NCBI GenBank assembly: GCA_964512095.1
Contig: CAZEIH010000014.1
Coordinates: 9,735 to 73,734, forward strand
Length of the DNA stretch: 64,000 bases
Source of the DNA: DTU013 sp964512095
GTDB taxonomy: Bacteria; Bacillota; Clostridia; Acetivibrionales; DTU013
Reading direction: 5' to 3'
Both the position numbers and the translations under genes were made by a program. Below are positions 5,745 through 15,865 of this stretch, one piece after another. The first letter of the stretch is position 1. Every line of letters begins with the position of its first letter. The notes under the pieces were generated by a model that was not told where the DNA came from, made no database searches, and saw nothing but the letters and a program-made list of their open reading frames with translations.

Positions 5745-8729
5745 TTATCTGTCAGTGCCGACACCATAATCATCAATCGATGTATACGTCAAATCAAATA
5801 TTATTGTATCGCCGGTATAGAAAAGACTATCCTTCGGTCCACCTTCAGTAGTCCACTGAGCAGGGTTATAATCGAATACTTTTGCGCCGTTTTTATAGCC
5901 TTCGATTGTGAAATTGACAAGGATACACCCTTTTGTCAGGAACACATCATTCTTGACCTTTCCGTTTTCAGTGATTGATACACCTTTCTTTACTGCCTTC
6001 ACCGTAGGAATAATTCCATAGCAGCCAAACCATGTAGCATTTTTACTGTCGGATATTGTACGTACATCATTAGTCAACTCCAGCATGGTTGTAGAACCTA
6101 TGCTTTTACCATCGTAAGTTATTACGAAATCATCACGGCTGCTGCCATACTGTACGAGATACTTTTTACCCATGTCATAGTATAGATCAACTTCATAGGC
6201 ATTTATAATGCTCGCATTAGTAAAATCCTTAAGGTAGTAAAAACGTGGCTTTATAACAACCTTATCAGCCAGACCATTCAGGCCGCGGCTGGTCATACTG
6301 AAATGGAACGCATACCCGATCTTGGGCAAAATCTTTTTTGTAGGATGCCGATCCACTGGCATACTGCTAACAGGATAATAGTTTCCGGTTGGTACACCTG
6401 TCTTATAGTCCGGATTCCAGAACACATCTTCAAACTGCCAGTCTGTTATATCCGTGATTCTGAAATTCTGAAGGCTGCACTCTACATATACCGGCTGAGT
6501 CGACCGGGTAACATTACCGGCTCTGTCTTGAACATACAAATGCAGATACCACTTCCCTACTCTGTCCTGTGTATCGTGAATATTAATGTTTGTGTGTATG
6601 GTACCCGCTGCTCCTTCAGCTGTTGTCAGACCCAGACTATTCATAGCTCCATAGTTGGGATAGACGTCGCTTGTTGTCCATGCGTATCTGCTGTCTATAA
6701 CCCCTGATAGGTTGTCCCCAAGCGTCACGTTGATTTTGTTGTCTGGGAGGTATATATACCAGTGCATATTATTTTTGTACTGATCCTGATTAGACCAATC
6801 AAATGTGATAGTCGGCTTTACCTTGTCAATTTTATACACGCCCGATGAAGAATCATACCTTTCACTTGGTGCTGTGGTGTTTGTCGGCGTGTCAGTACTA
6901 TCCCATGACCCACTAGGAGCATCTGCCGTAGCCCAGGATTTCGTACCGGCTGTCCAGCCTGTTAACTTAGCTGATAATGATGCTACCCCATTTGTACTCA
7001 GGGTAATTGTATTGTTGTTAGATATGTCTACAGGGCTAGATGCCAAAGGAGCTCCCCCCGACACCCTGATTTTATCTATACTCCAATTTTGAGTATAACT
7101 TTGAGTTGATGTCCCGCTGCTGGTTGTATAACAGCTGCTTGTATGTATATGCTCATTAATTACACATGTAACAGTAACACCATCAGGAGCATAACAGCTC
7201 GGTGAATGGACGTGTGATTGTTTAGTACATGTTTGGGTTTCGTACTTATACGTTCTGCTGTCTGTGCCGCTTGCTGTAGTGGTAGTATTACCGTCTACAT
7301 ATACCCGGACCGGCAGATCGGTATTACGCCAATCGCAGCTGGCCGGAACAAACTTAATAGTACCAGCTGGCGTTTCGGAAACAGCCTCCCCGCTCTTATG
7401 TAATACAACTGAGCAATATTCCAAATTACTTGATAAAGTGATTCCGTTTACTACTGCTTCAGCTTTTACGGCAAATTTCTGAGTATATTGATTGGCCGAA
7501 CTTAAAACACTGGCCGGTACAGTGAAAACCTTTGATGAATCCTGTGATAGTCCAAGGCCGGATGTAAATGTAAACTTTTGATACTGAGAATCAGACCCGG
7601 CAGGATCCTTCCTTAAGTGCAATGTCCAGTCCGAAATTTTAGATACATCGGTAAAATTGTTTAAAAAGCCTGTTGCATCAACCGTAACCGGTATATTAAC
7701 GTTAGCATCGACCTGAGCTTGTGTAACCTCTATTTGAGGAACACAAGAAGGCGTAACAGTAACATATGCACCTTCGGGATATTCGACTATATCAAGTATC
7801 ACCTGTGTAGAATCGCTCATTTCGGTATATTCAATGCTGCCTATTTTATACCACACAGTAAGCTTCACATCATATGACCCAACGTCCAGCGCCGGGAACG
7901 TCGGATTAATTCTGTCCACCCCATTTGCAATAGTGACCCATGAAGATGAATCTACAGGCTTGTACTCCCACTTATAGTACTTTACTTCAGCATAATTCGG
8001 GAACAGTGACTTAACTCCGGACAGGCTGATCGTTTCATTCTTTGCATATGTAACAGTACCTGTTATCACTGTACCGCCTTTTGATATTTTGGCTGTTGGT
8101 TTCGCCAGTAAATCATCCGGAATTTTGATACTATTCGATTTACCTGGAATAAAACATTGCAGATTAAAGAATTTGTCAAGATCGTCACGGTTTTTCCAGC
8201 TTCTTGCATATTTTATTCCTGATAAAGTTGTAAAATAATCTGTACCCAGCACTGCTGAGGATCCATTTGGTTTTGTAAAGGTGCCGTTGTAGCTCATTTC
8301 AGCCAATGGGATCTCAGTTGTTCCGCTCATGTTTGTTACTGTCATAATGGCATCGAAGTACAGGGTGTTGTCATTTGAAAAGAAATTGACAAACTCATCT
8401 CTCATGCCATATTTATCAATGAATCTTTGCATTATTGAATTGCCTGAGCCTACTACTGGTATATTGAATCTTACGGTTTTAGTGCCATCACCGTTATCAT
8501 GATCCAAACCTTTCTCCATCTTTATTGTGGTTGAAAAGCCATCTAATTTTACAGTGAAACCAAGAACTCTATACCTTGTGCCCGATGTGGCCGCTGTTAC
8601 CATGGCATCATATTCAACGCAGTTAGTATCTTCATTGTAATAAATATTCAGTGGATCTGCGGCATATACTGTAAAGGAATTAAGCAGAATGAGTATTATA
8701 ATTACTAATGATGCTATTTTCTTTATCAT
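5745..8729 (-). CDS. Large secreted surface protein with Ig-like regions
   Basis: 994 residues with an N-terminal signal peptide (MIKK, then a hydrophobic core, cleavage near VYA-AD). The body is rich in Thr, Ser, Tyr and aromatic residues, with beta-sandwich/PKD-like stretches (YYKWEYKPVDSSSW, SYDVKLTVWYK, KPTITFDW). Around residue 505-540 it has two cysteine-histidine motifs, HVHSPSCY and HIHTSSCY, that may bind metal. No LPXTG or SLH anchor is present, but the next gene downstream (16 bases) encodes an SLH protein that could hold it to the wall. Likely adhesin or mating-surface protein; function inferred. Confidence 0.8.
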   Translation of the reverse strand: MIKKIASLVIIILILLNSFTVYAADPLNIYYNEDTNCVEYDAMVTAATSGTRYRVLGFTVKLDGFSTTIKMEKGLDHDNGDGTKTVRFNIPVVGSGNSIMQRFIDKYGMRDEFVNFFSNDNTLYFDAIMTVTNMSGTTEIPLAEMSYNGTFTKPNGSSAVLGTDYFTTLSGIKYARSWKNRDDLDKFFNLQCFIPGKSNSIKIPDDLLAKPTAKISKGGTVITGTVTYAKNETISLSGVKSLFPNYAEVKYYKWEYKPVDSSSWVTIANGVDRINPTFPALDVGSYDVKLTVWYKIGSIEYTEMSDSTQVILDIVEYPEGAYVTVTPSCVPQIEVTQAQVDANVNIPVTVDATGFLNNFTDVSKISDWTLHLRKDPAGSDSQYQKFTFTSGLGLSQDSSKVFTVPASVLSSANQYTQKFAVKAEAVVNGITLSSNLEYCSVVLHKSGEAVSETPAGTIKFVPASCDWRNTDLPVRVYVDGNTTTTASGTDSRTYKYETQTCTKQSHVHSPSCYAPDGVTVTCVINEHIHTSSCYTTSSGTSTQSYTQNWSIDKIRVSGGAPLASSPVDISNNNTITLSTNGVASLSAKLTGWTAGTKSWATADAPSGSWDSTDTPTNTTAPSERYDSSSGVYKIDKVKPTITFDWSNQDQYKNNMHWYIYLPDNKINVTLGDNLSGVIDSRYAWTTSDVYPNYGAMNSLGLTTAEGAAGTIHTNINIHDTQDRVGKWYLHLYVQDRAGNVTRSTQPVYVECSLQNFRITDITDWQFEDVFWNPDYKTGVPTGNYYPVSSMPVDRHPTKKILPKIGYAFHFSMTSRGLNGLADKVVIKPRFYYLKDFTNASIINAYEVDLYYDMGKKYLVQYGSSRDDFVITYDGKSIGSTTMLELTNDVRTISDSKNATWFGCYGIIPTVKAVKKGVSITENGKVKNDVFLTKGCILVNFTIEGYKNGAKVFDYNPAQWTTEGGPKDSLFYTGDTIIFDLTYTSIDDYGVGTDR

Positions 8730-8744
8730 TTCTTTAGACCCTCC

Positions 8745-10016
8745 CTAAGGCAGAATAATATCTGTAAGGTACACTCTTTTCCTGTATGTATCAACAGAAT
8801 GAGGCCACTTGTTGGGTTCTCTTGATCCAAAAATAACAAAATTCAATTCAACATCTGCGTAATACCATTTATTCAGTTCATATTCTTGCAGTCCGTAATC
8901 TTTGAAGTACTGAGGATCAACAGATTCGAACATAAATTTGAGTCTGCCTCTAATTCTAGCTTCCCCGTCTTTGTCACAATATCTTAATGATGTATCTGTT
9001 AAAAACTCGGCTTTTTCGATCAACTTATACTTGGTTACATCGTTATAACGCAGTTCAATATATTCTTCTGTGTCATAGTACTTACCATTTACTTTCCACG
9101 CCATGCCTGAACCGGGCATGAAGAAATATCTGTACTGTTGTATAAAGGTCTCATCTATAGTTCGGTAATCAACATTATTTTCAACTTCCATAAAGCTTTT
9201 CGCTGTAATTACTCTATCTGTTACTTTTTCTATTCCCAGGTTATCGATCACTTCTTCATTTGTCATATAGTCATTTCTACCGAAATCATTTAAACCGTCC
9301 TTGTTATCTTTATAACCCTTCAGCTCTTTCAGAACCTCTGGATCGATGGGTGTAAGCTCTGCTATGTATGGCTTAAAGTCTTTATCAGCTGGCATAGCTA
9401 CATCAATAGCATCAGGATCGATCCGGATGTCTTCATCAATGAGCCGGTGAATCATCGTTGCTGCCTCGGCCCTGGTTGCATTGTTCTGATATTTGAATGT
9501 TCCGTCAGGATACCCTTGCATTAATCCGTACGCCGTTGCCTTTAGGATATATTCCTTGTACCCTGCTGCTGTCTTGTCATAGTCTTTAATTAGCTTGGTG
9601 TACGATGATATATCCTTTGAGGTTTCTTTCAAAGCCCTTACAAGGATCCTCGCCATTTCTCCCCTTGTTATCGGCCGCTTATAGTCTGCGAATTCCCCGG
9701 ACTGTATAAGGCCTTTACTTGCTGCAAGGTCAATATATGCCTGAGCCCAATAGCCTTCTTGAGGCACAACTTTGTTACCAGCTGCAATGACAGCCATCTT
9801 GATGAACTGATCTATTGCCACGGTATTCTGTGATTTGAACGTCCCATCAGGGAAACCGTCAATGATACCTGATTCAACAAGCGTATATACGGTATTTCCA
9901 TACCAGGCATTATCAGGCACATCCGTGAACTTTTTAGCAGCTGCGGCAAACGCTGTGTTTGCTAAAAGCAGTGATATTAATAATGTCGTTAACAATATCC
10001 TTACATACTTTTTCAT
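8745..10016 (-). CDS. S-layer homology (SLH) domain protein
   Basis: 423 residues with a signal peptide ending near AFAAA. Three SLH repeats follow in the first about 200 residues: KKFTDVPDNAWYGNTVYTL, a second around GYWAQAYIDLAASKGLI, and a third with GLMQGYPDGTFKYQNNATRAEAA. SLH domains bind pyruvylated secondary wall polymers and anchor proteins to Firmicute cell walls. The C-terminal half has no family I recognise. Good GGAGG site; operon partner of the large surface protein downstream. Confidence 0.9.
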   Translation of the reverse strand: MKKYVRILLTTLLISLLLANTAFAAAAKKFTDVPDNAWYGNTVYTLVESGIIDGFPDGTFKSQNTVAIDQFIKMAVIAAGNKVVPQEGYWAQAYIDLAASKGLIQSGEFADYKRPITRGEMARILVRALKETSKDISSYTKLIKDYDKTAAGYKEYILKATAYGLMQGYPDGTFKYQNNATRAEAATMIHRLIDEDIRIDPDAIDVAMPADKDFKPYIAELTPIDPEVLKELKGYKDNKDGLNDFGRNDYMTNEEVIDNLGIEKVTDRVITAKSFMEVENNVDYRTIDETFIQQYRYFFMPGSGMAWKVNGKYYDTEEYIELRYNDVTKYKLIEKAEFLTDTSLRYCDKDGEARIRGRLKFMFESVDPQYFKDYGLQEYELNKWYYADVELNFVIFGSREPNKWPHSVDTYRKRVYLTDIILP

Positions 10017-10044
10017 AGTTATCTTCCTCCACTTTATATGCTTA

Positions 10045-11043
10045 TTATGGCTTGCATAAAGGGCAAGCCCTATAGCCTTTTTTAGCAGCCTCTTTCTTGC
10101 TGTTGAATACTGCTTCTGTAACTACTATTTGGCTGCAGCCGTCTTCGTGATAATACATAACTCCGTTATATGTGCTGCCTATATACTTTCGGCTTAGTGA
10201 AACTCTTGAACCGCCGTACCCGAATGTGTTGTATATCCTGTCCGTCCCCGGTAGTGGAAACCCTTGCAGAAATGAAATAAAGCTTATATCATCTATTGTA
10301 TTGTTCCAGGTATCATTACTCACCATGGGAATATTATAGATATAGCCTTCACCATAAACCTGCGATAAGTAGTTAGCTCTGCCCGTATAGAAACCAAGCC
10401 GGTCTTGTATCAAATCTATAATAGTTTGTCTGCGTAAGTTGTCGAAGTTTGTCGATGATATGAAAGTATTTACAGGATACCTAGCCGCCATTTCAGCCCT
10501 AGTTCCAAAATGCTTTGCTGCTGTTGCATTGTCATAAACGTAAACGTAATCATCGAGGGTAAAATTCAGTATAAGGTTATTAGCCGTATCATAATAAGAA
10601 AAAGGTAATTTGGGCATCCATACTTCTCTTGTTTCCTGTCTTCCCATATCAGCATTATAAACACTCTGCCAAGTATGGATATACAGTCCGTCATAATCCA
10701 CCACCATTTGTACCGGCAGATACGCTTTTATGGAATCCTGGCTTACCTTATCCTCTTCGATATCAAAATTTATGTATACTGTTTCATAAAATCGGTCTAT
10801 AGCTGCTTCCAGATCCAGAGCAATGTCTTTTGTGCTGCTGCGAGCACCTACAAATTGAGATTCATTCTTTTTATAATCCTGGGTCAGGGCTATAGTTGCA
10901 TCTTCGCTGGCATTGTACATTACCTCGTCATATACCTGCTCCCAACTTACAGCCTCGATTTGCCGGTGCTGCTCGATATCCAGCATGATTGAAATTGGCA
11001 TGAAGGCCACAAGAGCAATTATTGCTAGATCAGTAATCTTCAT
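10045..11043 (-). CDS. Membrane-anchored pilus-locus protein with C-terminal Ada-like zinc motif
   Basis: 332 residues; one N-terminal transmembrane segment (about 5-22), as in pilin-like or TadE-like proteins, then a long extracellular region. The last 40 residues read YYHEDGCSQIVV, EAAKKGYRACPLCKP, matching the His/Cys layout of Ada-type metal-binding modules often found at the ends of Firmicute proteins. It overlaps the upstream gene by 14 bases and belongs to the Tad-like operon. Minor pilin or pilus-tip role is a guess. Confidence 0.65.
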   Translation of the reverse strand: MKITDLAIIALVAFMPISIMLDIEQHRQIEAVSWEQVYDEVMYNASEDATIALTQDYKKNESQFVGARSSTKDIALDLEAAIDRFYETVYINFDIEEDKVSQDSIKAYLPVQMVVDYDGLYIHTWQSVYNADMGRQETREVWMPKLPFSYYDTANNLILNFTLDDYVYVYDNATAAKHFGTRAEMAARYPVNTFISSTNFDNLRRQTIIDLIQDRLGFYTGRANYLSQVYGEGYIYNIPMVSNDTWNNTIDDISFISFLQGFPLPGTDRIYNTFGYGGSRVSLSRKYIGSTYNGVMYYHEDGCSQIVVTEAVFNSKKEAAKKGYRACPLCKP

Positions 11044-11551
11044 TTGTCACCATTCCCCCGGCCTTCGAGAATATTAGTGAGTTTTCCGCCTTGCCGCCAA
11101 GCATCTGTATAAATACCATGGTACCGGTCTTTGACTTGTTAACAACTTTTACACTTACACTATCGCCTTGGTTCATTCGGTACTGTTTGGTAGGGCTAGA
11201 ATTGATACCGTCTACTATTGTCTTCAACGGTATCATTTCCTCCACCACTACAAAGGTATTATCCGGAGAATACCCGGGATCCGTTAGCTGCAACGGATGG
11301 TACGTTTTTTTCGTATGTACAATACTGATATCATACACATTCTCTGTGTGTGACAGGTTTTTAACGTATTCTTCATACATTTCGGAGCTGATATACCCCT
11401 TGTGCCTTATGTTGTTTGCAAATTCCTGAGTTTGCATATTTACGTATCTGAATACCTGTTGGTCCAGTATCCAATATGACCTATATGCTGGTACCAACGT
11501 TAAAAGTATTACAGCTACAATAGACGCAAACAAGGTAGATAACGAATTCAC
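11030..11551 (-). CDS. Putative minor pilin-like protein of the Tad locus
   Basis: 173 residues, GTG start with GAGGGGGG upstream. One N-terminal hydrophobic segment (about 3-20) is followed by a soluble domain, the layout of TadE/TadF-type pseudopilins, but I cannot identify the family from motifs. It sits between the main pilin-like gene and the 332-residue anchored protein, overlapping the latter. Confidence 0.6.
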   Translation of the reverse strand: MNSLSTLFASIVAVILLTLVPAYRSYWILDQQVFRYVNMQTQEFANNIRHKGYISSEMYEEYVKNLSHTENVYDISIVHTKKTYHPLQLTDPGYSPDNTFVVVEEMIPLKTIVDGINSSPTKQYRMNQGDSVSVKVVNKSKTGTMVFIQMLGGKAENSLIFSKAGGMVTNEDY

Positions 11552-11576
11552 CCAAATCCCCCCTCACACCTTATGT

Positions 11577-11993
11577 TTAAGGTACCTGTACAAAACTCAT
11601 GCCTGTAACAACACCGTTGGAGTTTGTCGCCAAAGTTGATGTAAAAGTACCAACTGGATTAATGTAGTCAACGTTACTTGAGTTAGTTACTGCATACTTG
11701 GCCGACGATGAATAGGTTTTGCTTGTACCTGCATTTGTTTTCACTGTAATAGTCAGTTCGTCTGTTTCGCCGTACATCCTAATTGCATTGACAACACTGC
11801 TGCCGGTTACCTCTGTGCTATTATAAGCATCATACTTCTTTGTTGTCATAACCTGGCTGATACCTTGAATGTCGCTTTCTGCGCTTCTGGTAATATCGGC
11901 TCCCTGACCAAACAATGCGATAGCTATTGCTACTACAGCTATAGTGATTAATACAGCAGCCCCCAGCTTGATAATTGTCGTTACATTACTCAT
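11577..11993 (-). CDS. Pilin-like protein (candidate major pilin of the Tad-like locus)
   Basis: 138 residues: short polar N-terminus, a strongly hydrophobic helix (IIKLGAAVLITIAVVAIAIA) and a small Thr/Ser/Asn-rich globular domain. Layout, size and position directly downstream of the TadB/C-like and CpaF-like genes fit a pilin exported by this machinery. No classical prepilin peptidase motif is clear and no prepilin peptidase gene was found in the window. Confidence 0.65.
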   Translation of the reverse strand: MSNVTTIIKLGAAVLITIAVVAIAIALFGQGADITRSAESDIQGISQVMTTKKYDAYNSTEVTGSSVVNAIRMYGETDELTITVKTNAGTSKTYSSSAKYAVTNSSNVDYINPVGTFTSTLATNSNGVVTGMSFVQVP

Positions 11994-12027
11994 AATTCAT
12001 AATCCTCCCTTTAGTTAGCTTTTTTAT

Positions 12028-14088
12028 TTACATTAACTGCCCTTGTATTTGTGAAAAGGCAGTAAAAGACGTAATAATTATTGGTAGTGCCATATATAAA
12101 ATTAATACCGAATGAACAGGAATAAACCCTATCATCTGGCCAAATTCAATTTTTTTGTTGATTTGCTGCTTATTATTTTCTTTTCTGTTTTCCTTGTAGA
12201 AGTTACGTTCTAGCTCCAGAGCATCAAAAGCAGCCGCCAAGCTGATGTCTTCATTTGCCATTTGCATGTTTTCTACAATTTTTATGAAAGGTTTGTAATT
12301 AACGTCGTTTTTAAGCTTTTCCAATGCCAGGTTCTGGTTCTGAAAGTTTGCCAAGCATAGCTCTATGGGAACTTTAAAAATATTAGCAAACTCTTTCATC
12401 CACTCAAGGACTACTTTTACATCAACGTTATCATGGTGCATCAGCAATATAATGATAGTATGAAACTGTAGTACCTCGTCCTCCATATCAATCTTTCGTA
12501 GGGATGATTGAAATGCTAGGAGCAAGTTCGGAAAGAACGAAGCAATAACCGCTACGATAAATGAAATGAATATCTCCCATAATCGCAGGTACTCGTAATG
12601 AATAGCCACCATCTTAGCCGTAATTCTTTGTGCTGCCAGATCTATTTCTTCGTCAGTATAATTTATCTTTCCAAGCTCCAACTTTACCGCTGTCAATAAT
12701 TCCTGTGAATCAGTGATTTCCGCAATGTTGAATTTAGAAATTATCGATGCGTCCAGCTGGCGAATTTTTTCATCATTCAAAGTATCTTCTTCAGATAAAT
12801 TACCCATCATTCTATAGAAATTGGGATTGGAAATTCCATATGCCGGATCCTCCATAATTTTTTCTATGTTTGTCTTATGGCCGGTAGTGAATACAAATAT
12901 CATTACAATGAAAGCAGTAACACAATATAGTATGCGCCTCAAATATAAGCCCTCAACAGTCATTCTCGATCCCGCGCCGTCTTCAAGGTAGGCCTGAATT
13001 TTTTTATATTTTACAGTATTCTTTCTGGGTGCAAAGACATTTACTATGAAGCGCACTATACCGATATTGCACAGGTAATAGTCCCAGGTCTTTTTGTTAT
13101 AATCCTTTGTTTTCAACTCTGTAGCCTGTATTTGCACGATAAAAACGTAGCAGATAATAGCAATCAAGAACAATAAGCACTTCACATAGAACCCTAGCGA
13201 AGAACTATAAAATGTGCCTACCGCAGGAAAGCTGGACGTAACCCAACCCTCTATGATTGGGGGTAAAATTAGGGGGAATAGCACTATTACGTTCAAGCCC
13301 TTGAGCCAGTACGATAGCTGATTCTTCTTTATAATCTCTATCTGTATCTCTTCTGTCAGGTAGTTAAGATTTTTTATGTACAGTGAGATTCCATCAACCT
13401 TTTTATCTCCATAGTCTTTCACAAGGTACGAAAATCCCGCAAATATTTTTAAGAATTTGTTTGGGCACCTATCGTAATAATCTTTTAAAAGAACAGCTGA
13501 ACTAGCGCCGGTAAGTATGTTGTATATCTTAGTGCCTTGATTAAGAATTTCCATCTTTGCTTTCAGGTTTGCCTGTTTAATAGATTCATCGACCATTGAT
13601 GTAACATGGTAATAATGCTTGACATCGCCAATGTAATCTATCATGCTTGCAAGCAGCTTCGTATCTGAATTTCCAACAAAGCTTTTTATAATTATGCTGT
13701 TAAGATAGATACACCCGAAACCAAACAGTATTATTTGAAAGACATCCGCCTGATAGAGTTTTATTATTACTAAAAATACTATGACAGACGAAATGATTGA
13801 ACCAAAGCCCAACATAGCAGCCCTAGTATTCAGGCTGGTATCTTTTGTATACCCCAAAAACAGTTGCCCTCTTACCCACCTGAGATAACCACCAATGATT
13901 GGTTTATCGAATAGCAAATCAACAAGGATTCTTGAGGACTTTCTCCTTTGCGCCTTACCGCTTTTAATTTTTATATACTTCTGTTTACCTGCATTTTCAA
14001 GTTTACCTGCTATAAAAAGAGCTACACAAGCAAGCACTACTATAATACCGGCTAACGAAAACAATAGTATTTTAGGCATCTGCGTCAC
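12028..14088 (-). CDS. TadB/TadC-like type II secretion F-family membrane protein (fused)
   Basis: 686 residues with transmembrane segments near the N-terminus, at about 90-140, 260-320, 375-395, 500-525 and at the C-terminus. The arrangement is that of two GspF/TadB-TadC halves in one polypeptide; the C-terminal half contains the helical region with LLMHHDNVDVKVVLEWM and a final hydrophobic segment. This would be the inner-membrane platform of the pilus. It overlaps the ATPase gene upstream by 17 bases, so the two are coupled. Confidence 0.75.
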   Translation of the reverse strand: MTQMPKILLFSLAGIIVVLACVALFIAGKLENAGKQKYIKIKSGKAQRRKSSRILVDLLFDKPIIGGYLRWVRGQLFLGYTKDTSLNTRAAMLGFGSIISSVIVFLVIIKLYQADVFQIILFGFGCIYLNSIIIKSFVGNSDTKLLASMIDYIGDVKHYYHVTSMVDESIKQANLKAKMEILNQGTKIYNILTGASSAVLLKDYYDRCPNKFLKIFAGFSYLVKDYGDKKVDGISLYIKNLNYLTEEIQIEIIKKNQLSYWLKGLNVIVLFPLILPPIIEGWVTSSFPAVGTFYSSSLGFYVKCLLFLIAIICYVFIVQIQATELKTKDYNKKTWDYYLCNIGIVRFIVNVFAPRKNTVKYKKIQAYLEDGAGSRMTVEGLYLRRILYCVTAFIVMIFVFTTGHKTNIEKIMEDPAYGISNPNFYRMMGNLSEEDTLNDEKIRQLDASIISKFNIAEITDSQELLTAVKLELGKINYTDEEIDLAAQRITAKMVAIHYEYLRLWEIFISFIVAVIASFFPNLLLAFQSSLRKIDMEDEVLQFHTIIILLMHHDNVDVKVVLEWMKEFANIFKVPIELCLANFQNQNLALEKLKNDVNYKPFIKIVENMQMANEDISLAAAFDALELERNFYKENRKENNKQQINKKIEFGQMIGFIPVHSVLILYMALPIIITSFTAFSQIQGQLM

Positions 14089-15853
14089 ATCCTTTAAATT
14101 CTCTTTTTAAGAATTCGACAAAAGCCTTCTGGTCTTCAGGCAGCATCGCCCTTATCATTTTTTTAATGTTGATATCACTAATCCGATTTTTGAATACATA
14201 GGCTTGCTGCATATGATCGTACTCAATAATATTACGGTGTGTATATGTGTGCCCTCCAAGTAGTCTGGTATAATAAGCATATTGAACTTCCCTCAACCTT
14301 CTATCCTGTTCTGCCGGATCCTTGATGTTCTTAAAATCATCGATATCATTATAGTTATCTTCTAAAGGTACGCATTCTGTTATCCTCTCAATGTACCTTT
14401 TACCGGTAATATCTTTTTCCATATGGATATCAAAATTGAGGACACGAATTATCTGTTCTTCGGCAATTCTTTCATCACTAAAAACATTAGTTTTAAGTAA
14501 TGAATTACGAAGTGACATAACCAACTCCGGGAAGGTTTTTGCATGGTGCGTAAAAAGAGTTAGCAGGCTGGCAACCTGGGCTGTCTGAATCATGTATGCT
14601 GCGACTGGATCAGTTGCAACCTCGCCGACAATCGTTACTACACCGTCCGTTTTTTTGAGTACGTCAAGTCCATCCTGTCCAGATATTGCATCCGTCTCCT
14701 GAAGGGTTACAATGTTCCTGAAGGGGTAACTTTTACGTACTTGTAACTCAAAAGCCATTTCCAATATACGCAATGTATAAGGATGATAGATATGTTCGAT
14801 CATTGCTCTAAGAAGAGTCGTTTTACCTGATCCCTGGGATCCGGTCACGCTTGTGTTCATGTTGCCTTTTACAAGAAATTTAATCAGTTCTATTACCATA
14901 TTGTAATTGTTATCTGTGATTAAAGCTGGTAATGATGTATCAGGAATATCAAATTTTCTGATAAAAAAGCACCAGGTTTCACAAAAATCAGGTCTAAGCA
15001 CAACCACACGTGATCCGTCTTTAAGCTTGTTGACTTTGTAACCGTCCACTTTAGACAGCTGGCCCGGATTACCGTATTTATATATATTCTGGCATACCCT
15101 TTGCAACTCGTCATAGCTGCCCAGAGACAAAAATTTTAAATGTATACTTTTACCCTGATAATATAGCCAGACTGATTCATAAGACCGAGCAATTTTGGTC
15201 AGTGATTCATAATCCCTTTTGTGTTCATGTATAAACGATTCAGGAAACCCATTTACGCCGCAGCTTATACCATCGACCTGCATGTCCATTATGTCATCTA
15301 TTACATTGTAGCCTTTGTATAGTGAATAAACTCTCTGTATTACAATGTCGAACTTATCTTCAAAACTCAGGCATGGCGATTCCGCATCATATATTCGAAT
15401 GATATCGTCCTTGTCTATGAAAAAATATCTAGTACCATCGCAAACTCTTAATGTATCAAGTTTATACTTTCGAATCATTGCCGACAATGCATTGTATCCA
15501 TACTGTTTTTTGTATAAGTGAAGTAGAACATCAAACTTATCAGCGACCGTCAAATGTTCGGATTTATCAAAAGGCAATATGCTGTTTATTTTGGCCGTAG
15601 TTATACCATAAGATTGTATAAGAAGATCCTTTATAAATTCTTTTACAAATTCTTTATCCGATTTTGAGCCATAAATACAATTGTCAAGTGCATCAAGCAG
15701 CCTGACTTTTTTATTATGTCGCCTCTCCATTTCGGCCTCGCTTGTGTCCTGATCGTATAACTTAATTTTAAGTAATTCATCTACAGTTAGGCTAATATAC
15801 TCAGTAATCTTGGGTATGCTGTAGTTAGTTATGTTATTTATGTCGACGCTCAT
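14072..15853 (-). CDS. CpaF/TadA-type secretion ATPase (VirB11 superfamily)
   Basis: 593 residues. Walker A GSQGSGKTTLL at about residue 340 and downstream GEVATDPVAAYMIQTAQ plus TLFTHHAKTFPELVMSLRNSL, the Walker B and His-box region of type II/IV secretion ATPases. The N-terminal half has the linker domain of CpaF proteins but is longer than usual. It should power pilus assembly together with the TadB/C-like protein. Neighbours (CpaE- and CpaB-like) support the Tad assignment over a conjugation VirB11. Confidence 0.9.
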   Translation of the reverse strand: MSVDINNITNYSIPKITEYISLTVDELLKIKLYDQDTSEAEMERRHNKKVRLLDALDNCIYGSKSDKEFVKEFIKDLLIQSYGITTAKINSILPFDKSEHLTVADKFDVLLHLYKKQYGYNALSAMIRKYKLDTLRVCDGTRYFFIDKDDIIRIYDAESPCLSFEDKFDIVIQRVYSLYKGYNVIDDIMDMQVDGISCGVNGFPESFIHEHKRDYESLTKIARSYESVWLYYQGKSIHLKFLSLGSYDELQRVCQNIYKYGNPGQLSKVDGYKVNKLKDGSRVVVLRPDFCETWCFFIRKFDIPDTSLPALITDNNYNMVIELIKFLVKGNMNTSVTGSQGSGKTTLLRAMIEHIYHPYTLRILEMAFELQVRKSYPFRNIVTLQETDAISGQDGLDVLKKTDGVVTIVGEVATDPVAAYMIQTAQVASLLTLFTHHAKTFPELVMSLRNSLLKTNVFSDERIAEEQIIRVLNFDIHMEKDITGKRYIERITECVPLEDNYNDIDDFKNIKDPAEQDRRLREVQYAYYTRLLGGHTYTHRNIIEYDHMQQAYVFKNRISDINIKKMIRAMLPEDQKAFVEFLKREFKGCDADA

Positions 15854-15865
15854 AGATTGCCCTCC

